A program made the translations under genes and the position numbers. Shown here one piece after another: positions 44,377 to 49,532 of a stretch of 49,532 nt of DNA; position 1 is the first letter of the stretch; each line of letters begins with the position of its first letter. The notes under the pieces are model-generated. The model was given only the letters and a program-made list of their open reading frames with translations, did no database searches and had not been told where the DNA came from. The DNA is from Methanofastidiosum sp. (lineage in GTDB: Archaea > Methanobacteriota_B > Thermococci > Methanofastidiosales > Methanofastidiosaceae). The stretch covers positions 1 to 49,532 of the forward strand of contig JAHKLW010000060.1 in assembly GCA_020854815.1 (NCBI GenBank). The letters are read 5' to 3'.

Positions 44377-44550
44377 CTAGTTGGCCTTATCTTTCAGTAA
44401 GATTCTTTTTTGGGTAATAGTATATTCCATTCTATAAACTACCTTGGCGCCCATCCAGTGATTCAAACCACGATTATAAGTTAATGTATTTGATTTCTCA
44501 TAATTAATAAATTTGTAATCAGGAATACCGCATGCTTTATTTTCATGCAC
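44377..44550 (-). CDS. Possible 57-aa protein
   Basis: A GTG at 44550 opens a 57-codon frame with fairly normal composition (MHENKACGIPDYKFINYEKS, then LTYNRGLNHWMGAKVVYRME and a basic end), stop TAG. AAGGAG lies 16 bases upstream, too far for a good site. It has no recognised family and might be a gene remnant. Besides this frame and the helicase promoter, the 321-base gap at 44272-44592 shows nothing else. Confidence 0.3.
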   Translation of the reverse strand: MHENKACGIPDYKFINYEKSNTLTYNRGLNHWMGAKVVYRMEYTITQKRILLKDKAN

Positions 44551-44592
44551 GATAATTATAAATAAGCTCCTTCTTGAACTGCACCGGTAAAT

Positions 44593-44832
44593 ATGTCAAA
44601 TACAAGAATGGACACGTCTATTTTAGATGTGATCAAGTCTGGTATAATGCCTTTCACCGCTAAAGAGGTTGAGGAGAAGGTACACCTCGGCCACACTATG
44701 GTGGTGCATTGGTTGAAAATTTTGAGGTCTGATATTAAGGCCAATAGGCCCTATGCTCAAGGCTTCAAATGTGATAAGCGAAAAAATGCGCTTAGTCACC
44801 AGAATCAGTGGATTTACTGGTTCGAGCGGTAG
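44593..44832 (+). CDS. Small helix-turn-helix protein of the replication module
   Basis: 79-aa basic protein. The central PFTAKEVEEKVHLGHTMVVH, then WLKILRSD, has the spacing of a helix-turn-helix. It is the first of three closely packed genes (this, GINS-like, PrimPol), whose base composition is richer in GC than the helicase operon. It could bind the repeated TGGCCCTAA palindromes or the origin; inference. The stop is 9 bases before the GINS-like GTG. Confidence 0.6.
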   Translation: MSNTRMDTSILDVIKSGIMPFTAKEVEEKVHLGHTMVVHWLKILRSDIKANRPYAQGFKCDKRKNALSHQNQWIYWFER

Positions 44833-44841
44833 GTACAGTAG

Positions 44842-45108
44842 GTGAATTGGATTACTGCTACCATAAATAACTGCATTGAAGGGCTGCCTGGCCCTAAAAT
44901 TAAGGCCAGTTCTAGGGGAGAGAATCTTATAGGCCAGTATGTTGAGCTGCTGGAGGATATCCCCCTCTTTCTTGACGGCATGGCCCTGCCAAACGGACCT
45001 TTCAAAAAAGGCCAGATTGTGAGGGTCGATGAAAGGCTTGCACGGCCCCTTGAGATACTAATTGCAAATGAGTACGCTAGGCCGTTCAGGAGGGCCTCAG
45101 ATGAGTGA
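44842..45108 (+). CDS. Stand-alone GINS B-domain protein
   Basis: 88 aa, start GTG 44842 (an in-frame TAG directly precedes it). The C-terminal half, LLEDIPLFLDGMALPNGPFK then KGQIVRVDERLARPLEILIA, matches the B domain of archaeal Gins15/51: compare VPEFIGEDMRSYGPYKKGEI and AEILIREKVAE of the chromosomal GINS at 2789-3292. The helical A domain is almost absent (about 40 residues). It overlaps the PrimPol start by eight bases, so the products are co-translated. It may recruit or mimic host replisome contacts for the element's helicase; inference. Confidence 0.7.
   Translation: MNWITATINNCIEGLPGPKIKASSRGENLIGQYVELLEDIPLFLDGMALPNGPFKKGQIVRVDERLARPLEILIANEYARPFRRASDE
44888..44909. repeat. Palindromic TGGCCCTAA element, copy in the GINS-like gene
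   Basis: CTGGCC and GGCCAG arms around CTAAAATTAA. It shares the TGGCCCTAA core with 35963, 45126, 47456 and, inverted, 47019 (TTAGGGCCA). It lies within coding sequence. Confidence 0.4.
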
Positions 45109-47338
45109 AATCAGAGATGACGATTTGGCCCTAAAAATAGGGCCAATGCCATCGATTGATAGCTCTATTACTTCCTGGGCTAAATACTATCGCTCTCTGG
45201 GATGGAATGTTATCCCGATTAAATCCATGGATAAAATACCTCTGATAGAGTGGAAGGCATACGAAAAGAAAATGGCAACTGAAGAAGAAGTTGAAGATTG
45301 GTTTAGAAAGTGGCCTAGTGCAGATATAGGGATAGTATGCGGAGATATAAGCGATATCGCAGTTATGGACATCGATATAGATAAGGGTGGCCTTGACTCT
45401 TTGAACAGCATCAAGCCTAAGGACTATAGCCTGATTACGCCTCTTGTAAAGACTGGAAGGGAGGGCGGAGGCTACCACTACTACTTCAAGACCAATGGCA
45501 GGCATGTCCAAAAGATCACAGATCTAAGGCCCGGCATAGATATCCAGGGCGAAGGTTCCTATGCAAAGGCCCCACCTTCTATACATAAAACTGGAAGGCA
45601 CTACCGCTGGATAAAGTCACCAACTGACTTCCCGCTGGCCGAGATTCCAGAATGGCTTCTCAGTGCAATTGAGGCAAAGAACAACAAATCCAATTATAGG
45701 GCCAACGATACTGAGCATAAAGACAGGGAAAAGGAAGGCATAATAAAAAGCGGAAGGCGGAACATGGAGCTCACAAGCCTTTCCGGAGAGCTTTACAATA
45801 GGGGCTACAATCCAAAAAAGATCAATGAGTGCCTCCACGCTGTCAATAAGACCCTCACAGAAGAGCCCCTGCCGGAGGCAGAAGTTGACAGGATAAAGAC
45901 TGACTGGCCCACGAGGCATTTCCTAGAAAACGATGCCGGAAATTCTGAGAGGATGGTCTACTACTTCGGTAACATGTTCAGGTATTCCCCTCCTGAAGAT
46001 CTATTCTATGTGTGGGATGGGAGGCGCTGGGCAATGGATGAGATGAACATGATCTGGGAGCTTGCTGTTGAGACTATCAAAAATATCGCCAAAGTAGAGA
46101 CAGAAAAGGCAAAGAGCGAGGAAGAGCTAAAGAAACTCCTGGAGCTTGCCAAAAACTCTTTCAGCAACAACAAGCTCAAAGGTATGATAAACTGCCTTAA
46201 ATCACAGCCAGAAATCAAGGTGAGTCCTGATAGATTTGATAGAAACCTATACCTCCTATGCTGTGAGAATGGCACGCTTGATCTCTTGAACATGGAGTTC
46301 AGGGAGCATAGGAGAGAAGACTACATCACTATGGCAGCAGATGTCACCTATGATCCTGCTGCAAAATCTGACCTATGGGACAATTTTATATCAACCATAC
46401 TGCCGGATGCGGATGTAAGGCTATTTGTACAGAAGATCTGCGGGCTATCCCTAAATGCTGCAATAATCGAGCAGAGGTACTACTGCTGCTACGGCAAGAG
46501 GGATAACGGGAAGTCTAGATTCACTGAAGCCATAACAAGGGTATTGGGCGACTACGCTCAGGTTGCACCGTTTACCACATTTGAAAAGAAGAAGCTGCAG
46601 AGTGGCCAGGCAAGAAGCGACATTATTAGGATGAAGAACAAGCGTTTGGTTGTTATCCATGAGGTCCCGGAGGATGCTAACAGGGTCGATGACAACCTGA
46701 TAAAAAGCATAACTGGAGGGGATGTGATCGCATCACGTGATCTATACCAGAAGGAAGAGGAGTACACTCCCACCTGTAAGCTTATCTTTGAGGGAAATCA
46801 CAAGCTCAAGTACTCTGGCCATGAGCCTAACTTCATCAAAAGAACGGTATTTGTGCATTTTGACGTGACAATCCCTGAAGATAGACAGGACAAGGAGCTT
46901 CCATACAAGCTTTCAGACCCCAATGTAAAAAGCGCAATTCTAAACTGGATGTATGAAGGCTGGATTGAATACAAAAAGGACATTGAACTAAATAAGAAGC
47001 TCACAATACCCCCTAAAGTTAGGGCCATAACGACCGAGGCAAACCTAGAAAACGATCCGGTCGGATTTTTCCTTGAGAAGTGCTGCTACGTAGAGAAAGG
47101 TTCCAAAGTCAAGAGCTTTGAGCTCTACACTGTCTATGAAAACTTCTCACAGCTTGAGGGAATTACAACGTTCAAGATCCAGAAGTTCGGGCGCATAATG
47201 AAGGACAAGGGTTATGACAAGGAAAGGACCATGGAAGGCGTTTTGTACATGAACATAGGCATCAAGCGCGAGTGGATGTCAAATGAAGAGTATATTGAAT
47301 TTAATCCACCGGAAGAAGCCATAATTGAAGACACCTAG
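45101..47338 (+). CDS. PrimPol (AEP) primase fused to D5-type SF3 helicase
   Basis: 745 aa; ATG 45101 has AGGAGGG at 45088-45094, better than the frame's earlier ATG at 45062. The N-terminal AEP/PrimPol domain has the metal motif AVMDIDID, GGGYHYYFKTNG and GIDIQGEGSYAKAPPSIHKT; a PriCT-like helical domain follows (NMELTSLSGELYNRGY). After a D5-N region comes the SF3 helicase: Walker A YGKRDNGKSR, Walker B LVVIHEVPE, sensor LIFEGNHKL. This is the typical replication initiator of archaeal and phage plasmids: it unwinds the origin and synthesises primers. Active-site residues are intact. Confidence 0.93.
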   Translation: MSEIRDDDLALKIGPMPSIDSSITSWAKYYRSLGWNVIPIKSMDKIPLIEWKAYEKKMATEEEVEDWFRKWPSADIGIVCGDISDIAVMDIDIDKGGLDSLNSIKPKDYSLITPLVKTGREGGGYHYYFKTNGRHVQKITDLRPGIDIQGEGSYAKAPPSIHKTGRHYRWIKSPTDFPLAEIPEWLLSAIEAKNNKSNYRANDTEHKDREKEGIIKSGRRNMELTSLSGELYNRGYNPKKINECLHAVNKTLTEEPLPEAEVDRIKTDWPTRHFLENDAGNSERMVYYFGNMFRYSPPEDLFYVWDGRRWAMDEMNMIWELAVETIKNIAKVETEKAKSEEELKKLLELAKNSFSNNKLKGMINCLKSQPEIKVSPDRFDRNLYLLCCENGTLDLLNMEFREHRREDYITMAADVTYDPAAKSDLWDNFISTILPDADVRLFVQKICGLSLNAAIIEQRYYCCYGKRDNGKSRFTEAITRVLGDYAQVAPFTTFEKKKLQSGQARSDIIRMKNKRLVVIHEVPEDANRVDDNLIKSITGGDVIASRDLYQKEEEYTPTCKLIFEGNHKLKYSGHEPNFIKRTVFVHFDVTIPEDRQDKELPYKLSDPNVKSAILNWMYEGWIEYKKDIELNKKLTIPPKVRAITTEANLENDPVGFFLEKCCYVEKGSKVKSFELYTVYENFSQLEGITTFKIQKFGRIMKDKGYDKERTMEGVLYMNIGIKREWMSNEEYIEFNPPEEAIIEDT
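45125..45146. repeat. Palindromic TGGCCCTAA element, copy in the PrimPol gene
   Basis: TTGGCCCTA and TAGGGCCAA are perfect 9-base arms around AAAA, near the start of the PrimPol coding region. Same core as the copies at 44888 and 47453. Confidence 0.4.
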
Positions 47339-47342
47339 AATC

Positions 47343-47478
47343 TATGTAGGATATGTAGGTTTTACCCCATTTTCTAGAAAATATAAAATTTTACGCCTCG
47401 TATAGGGGTTTTTATAAAAATGGCCAATATCCTACATAACCTACATAAATCAAATTGGCCCTAATTTTAAGGCCAATT
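47343..47478. other. Origin-like inverted-repeat region downstream of PrimPol
   Basis: TATGTAGG occurs twice in tandem (47343-47350, 47352-47359), and its inverse CCTACATA occurs twice with identical spacing (47431-47438, 47440-47447), so two 17-base arms mirror each other with one mismatch. Between them are a 12-base palindrome TTTTCTAGAAAA (47370-47381) and an ACCCC/GGGGT pair. Just after is a hairpin AATTGGCC/GGCCAATT (47453-47460, 47471-47478). A non-coding, AT-rich, highly symmetric tract next to the replication gene suits a replication origin; it may also include the PrimPol terminator. Confidence 0.55.
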
Positions 47479-47487
47479 GCAAACTTA

Positions 47488-48015
47488 TCACTTAGATTCA
47501 AAAAGCCCTCTAAAAAATAGTATTATTTTTTGACCGATTACCTTGGATGCTGCCTGGATTATGAACTCCCCATTTTTTATAATATCATTATAGTCCACAG
47601 TTAAAAAAGTTGGATTGGAAGGAGATTCTCTAAAGGACCATAAAATTGAATTGCTGATGATTTTTGAATCCTTTTCAAGATTGTAGGGGCTCTTTCCAGT
47701 TTTCGTTACAAGTTCATCAAGTATGGCTTTTTCTAGATTATTAAACAGCTTGTCATTGTGGAAATTCTTTTCAGTTGCACGTGAAAAAAAATCAAAGGTG
47801 GTCTTCTGAATTGATCTGATTGTTCTGACATCCCTGCCAGTGGCGCTAAATCTCTCTAACCTCTTTTTCTCAAATTCCATTCTCACTTCTCTTGAGAAAA
47901 AATATTTGTAACTAGAAAATGGGAATTTCTGGAAATGTTTTTTTGCATTAATGTGGAATTTATCACTTGGATAGGAATATGCTATGGGAACGCCAGAGTC
48001 ACAAAAGAAGTTCAT
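47488..48015 (-). CDS. PIN-like nuclease, candidate toxin
   Basis: 175 aa. The N-terminus MNFFCDSGVPIAYSYPSDKF has an Asp at the PIN position; FSREVRMEFEKKR gives a middle Glu; NLEKDSKIISNSILWSF and TFLTVDYNDIIKNGEF give two further acidic residues, the order expected in PIN ribonucleases. It starts 7 bases after the 308-aa gene, so the pair is an operon. Fold call from motif order only. Confidence 0.6.
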   Translation of the reverse strand: MNFFCDSGVPIAYSYPSDKFHINAKKHFQKFPFSSYKYFFSREVRMEFEKKRLERFSATGRDVRTIRSIQKTTFDFFSRATEKNFHNDKLFNNLEKAILDELVTKTGKSPYNLEKDSKIISNSILWSFRESPSNPTFLTVDYNDIIKNGEFIIQAASKVIGQKIILFFRGLFESK

Positions 48016-48022
48016 AGCACCC

Positions 48023-48949
48023 CTACGATAGCATCATTCTCTCCAATTTTTTTAATTCCTCAGGTTTTAGATCTTTTGATAATTCTTCCGTATAAGAAAG
48101 CATTTCCTCATATGAAGGCCAGATATTTTCTTTTCTGAGGTCTGACTGAAGTTCTTGCAGCTCTTTTCTTATTATTGCCACTTCTGATTTTGATTTCTCT
48201 TTGAATCTTTTAATTTCCTCTTCTTTTTTAGGGCCTGTCAGCGTATTGGTGTACGGGGTCAAATATGTGTAAAGCCTATTCTGGATTTCTTTTAGCTTTC
48301 CCAGGTAGCCGATTGCTTTGGATCTATTTTTATTATTTCTTAGGCCTAGCATCATGCTTTCAAATATGTCTGTAAAATCACAAAAAGCCTGGAGTACTTC
48401 TTCATCTTTCACATGATGCAGTGAGGTGTAGTAGTCTGTTATAACATTCTCAATCTTGTTATTGATTGAAGGCTCATAACTGTCTTTTTTTATGGAATCT
48501 ATTATTTGACTAATGAATTCCACTGTTTGCATATTGTTTTTATAAAGAGGCTTATACTCCTTCGGACATTTATTTTTGTATACCCAGTCGTAAAATTGTT
48601 CCCTTGGTTTCATGAATATGTTTTTGTAGTCGTTGATGATTTTGTCTATAGCTAAACGCTCCTCAGGTTTGGAATTAATATCTGCGCTAACATAATCGGA
48701 TAAAGAGTTAACATGCTTGGTATTCAAAATCTCTACTGCCACGGGAGAATAAAATCCGTGCCTGTACCAGCCATATGTTAGATTTGAATAGTTCAATTTC
48801 TCAGCAATAAATACTATGAATTTCACAAGCCTTGTCTTTGTCAGGTATTTCCTTTCAGTGCCATCCCTAATATTGACCATCAGGGAATCAAGGGCAAATT
48901 TTATGAAATCCTCTTCTGAAAAAGTATTGAAATTTACTGGGCTTACCAT
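48023..48949 (-). CDS. Panacea/DUF4065-like protein, candidate antitoxin
   Basis: 308 aa. Residues about 10-75 resemble the Panacea (DUF4065/SocA-like) domain, which occurs in many antitoxins: YLTKTRLVKFIVFIAEKLNY, then YGWYRHGFYSPVAVEIL. The remainder is helical, with a charged coiled coil near the C-terminus (KKEEEIKRFKEKSKSEVAII) and a Lys-rich end. It is upstream of the PIN-like gene, the usual antitoxin-toxin order. The palindromes upstream may serve autoregulation. Confidence 0.6.
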   Translation of the reverse strand: MVSPVNFNTFSEEDFIKFALDSLMVNIRDGTERKYLTKTRLVKFIVFIAEKLNYSNLTYGWYRHGFYSPVAVEILNTKHVNSLSDYVSADINSKPEERLAIDKIINDYKNIFMKPREQFYDWVYKNKCPKEYKPLYKNNMQTVEFISQIIDSIKKDSYEPSINNKIENVITDYYTSLHHVKDEEVLQAFCDFTDIFESMMLGLRNNKNRSKAIGYLGKLKEIQNRLYTYLTPYTNTLTGPKKEEEIKRFKEKSKSEVAIIRKELQELQSDLRKENIWPSYEEMLSYTEELSKDLKPEELKKLERMMLS

Positions 48950-49004
48950 CTTTATTTTGCCTCCAGGATATTAAATTCTATACAATTATATAGTTATCGA
49001 GGTC

Positions 49005-49068
49005 TTACAAGTATATATTTGTAATTAAAATACTTTATAAATTATATACCTCAAGCTTACACTTGTAA
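49005..49068. promoter_or_regulatory. Inverted TTACAAGT sites upstream of the Panacea-like gene
   Basis: TTACAAGTATA (49005-49015) and the inverted copy TACACTTGTAA (49058-49068) flank a TATA-like stretch about 55-120 bases upstream of the Panacea-like start. Each also forms a small palindrome (TTACAA...TTGTAA; TTACACTTGTAA). Suits an autoregulated toxin-antitoxin promoter. Confidence 0.4.
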
Positions 49069-49210
49069 AATATCTTAAATTGAAACAATAGATCTTATGG
49101 AAGAATTTAAGGACGATACAGATAAGGCCAAAAATTGATTTGCGCTCAGGAAAATAAGAGTATTTTGTAGAAATTTCATTTTTATTTATATACTAAGCCG
49201 AGTGATTTCG

Positions 49211-49234
49211 AATTAAAATATGAAGCCGTTGGGG
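49211..49234. repeat. Right attachment site (attR), overlapping the tRNA-Thr 3' end
   Basis: 24 bases identical to 34544-34567. The last ten (49225-49234) are the reverse complement of the tRNA-Thr acceptor 3' strand and adjoining T-stem bases, so integration at the tRNA 3' end leaves the gene intact. Confidence 0.88.
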
Positions 49235-49298
49235 GGATTTGAACCCCCGTCGAACTAGATTACGAGTCTAGCGCATGGCCGAGCTTTGCTACAACGGC
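49225..49298 (-). tRNA. tRNA-Thr (anticodon CGT)
   Basis: 74 bases fold as a full cloverleaf on the minus strand: acceptor GCCGTTG / CAACGGC, anticodon arm CTAGA-CTCGTAA-TCTAG, T arm GGGGG-TTCAAAT-CCCCC. The anticodon CGT reads ACG codons, giving threonine. The base after the acceptor is T, matching the archaeal tRNA-Thr discriminator. No CCA is encoded. Its 3' end is the target of the integrated element. Confidence 0.95.
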
Positions 49299-49348
49299 AT
49301 GATTAATTGTATAAAATTAGGTCGTTTTAAAACATTTGCTCTAATTTT

Positions 49349-49532
49349 TTAGATTAAAGAGGGATAGATGTATTTTTTATTCTTTTTTTCTTTAATCTTA
49401 TCCCAATCTGAGAGGATGTTTATCGACTCAAGCGTTGCTTTTGCTGCGTCTGCTTCTCCTTTGACCTCAAACTCCTGTGTCTTACGATTTCCAAATACGG
49501 CAAGTATTGCTCCCGCCCTAAGGCTAAAAAGA
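49349..49532 (-). CDS. C-terminal part of an unrecognised gene (5' end outside window)
   Basis: The minus strand is open from the window edge to a TAA at 49349-49351, giving about 60 residues: SLRAGAILAVFGNRKTQEFE, then KGEADAAKATLESINILSDW and a basic end. Composition and codon use look real. I do not recognise the family. It is chromosomal, on the far side of the tRNA from the element. Confidence 0.6.
   Translation of the reverse strand, partial: LFSLRAGAILAVFGNRKTQEFEVKGEADAAKATLESINILSDWDKIKEKKNKKYIYPSLI

Larger units (their letters stand above)
34544..49234. mobile_element. Integrated element of about 14.7 kb in a tRNA-Thr gene
   Basis: A 24-base identical direct repeat lies at both ends (34544-34567 and 49211-49234). 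The right copy includes the last ten bases of an intact minus-strand tRNA-Thr; the left copy is an orphan fragment of it. A tyrosine integrase begins 66 bases inside the left end. Inside are a PrimPol-D5 replication protein, an origin-like repeat region, a toxin-antitoxin-like pair, a helicase-nuclease operon and metabolic cargo. No capsid, portal, relaxase or conjugation genes are seen, so it is a plasmid-like integrative element rather than a recognisable provirus. Confidence 0.85.

Noticed and set aside
45062-45100. Earlier ATG for PrimPol at 45062
   Set aside because: It lies within the GINS-like gene without a ribosome site; AGGAGGG stands correctly before 45101.
47488-48015. PIN-like gene as an ordinary VapC
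   Set aside because: No VapB-like partner; the upstream gene is long and Panacea-like, and the sequence lacks the compact VapC length of about 130 aa.
34501-49234. Provirus interpretation of the element
   Set aside because: No capsid, portal, terminase or other structural gene is recognisable; integrase plus PrimPol alone also occur in plasmid-like elements.
1-49532. CRISPR array, rRNA or IS transposase
   Set aside because: No regularly spaced repeats, no rRNA-like stretch and no transposase motifs were seen; only one tRNA gene was found.

Overview
The window is archaeal. It encodes PCNA, GINS, aIF2-alpha and aIF2-gamma, Nop10, ribosomal proteins L44e, S27e and S6e, Kae1/Bud32, Nob1, a UPF0147 protein and an ALG7/AglH-type GlcNAc-1-phosphate transferase. 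The DNA is AT-rich, genes are tightly packed and often overlap by 1-10 bases, and ribosome binding sites are GGTGA or GGAGG. Separate kae1 and bud32 genes, an MTH865-family protein, DUF2284 and a tungstate/pterin-cofactor locus suggest a mesophilic, anaerobic, methanogen-related euryarchaeote, possibly near Thermococci/Methanofastidiosa; the exact lineage is an inference.

Layout. (1) 1-13.7 kb is core information processing: an ATP-grasp 3' end; a minus-strand operon pcna - gins - L44e - S27e - aIF2a - nop10 - PAC2 chaperone; an OB-fold protein, a P-loop kinase, a PIN protein, aIF2-gamma, S6e, a HAD phosphatase and the GlcNAc-1-P transferase; then the t6A tRNA-modification operon kae1 - yrdC/sua5 - bud32, a DtxR-type regulator, nob1, NAD kinase and a membrane-tethered winged-helix protein. 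(2) 13.7-17.7 kb holds two paralogous membrane-anchored secreted proteins (the first apparently starts at ATT), a small secreted protein, a Mop/TOBE molbindin, a TPR protein and a ferredoxin. (3) 17.7-25.6 kb is one continuous tungstate uptake and pterin cofactor operon: wtpABC, moeA, moaA, moaD, moaE, moaC, moaB and a second moeA. (4) 25.6-34.5 kb holds a PAP2 phosphatase, a large signalling pair (CHASE4 histidine kinase plus a REC/7-PAS/GAF protein), a methyltransferase interrupted by an in-frame TAG, and a DUF6448 protein.

(5) 34.54-49.23 kb is an integrated mobile element of about 14.7 kb. A 24-bp direct repeat flanks it; the right copy covers the 3' end of a tRNA-Thr(CGT) gene, and a tyrosine integrase lies just inside the left copy. 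Its contents are the integrase with a frameshifted zinc-ribbon tail, a DUF2958-like protein, an amber-interrupted DUF2284 gene, a redox-flavoured cargo (Cys-containing winged-helix regulator, PNPOx-like flavoprotein, MTH865 protein, QueG-like iron-sulphur protein), a PAS sensor, an operon of a UvrD-like helicase-nuclease with two unknown genes, a replication module (small HTH protein, a stand-alone GINS B-domain protein, a PrimPol-D5 helicase and a symmetric inverted-repeat region resembling an origin) and a PIN-like / Panacea-like toxin-antitoxin candidate.

Most notable points: the mobile-element GINS B-domain beside a PrimPol; the helicase-nuclease operon under a 16-bp palindromic operator; two independent genes broken only by TAG although TAG is plainly a normal stop here; an integrase frameshift at an A9 run; a probable ATT start; and a conserved degenerate DHp tail shared by a chromosomal and an element-borne PAS protein.
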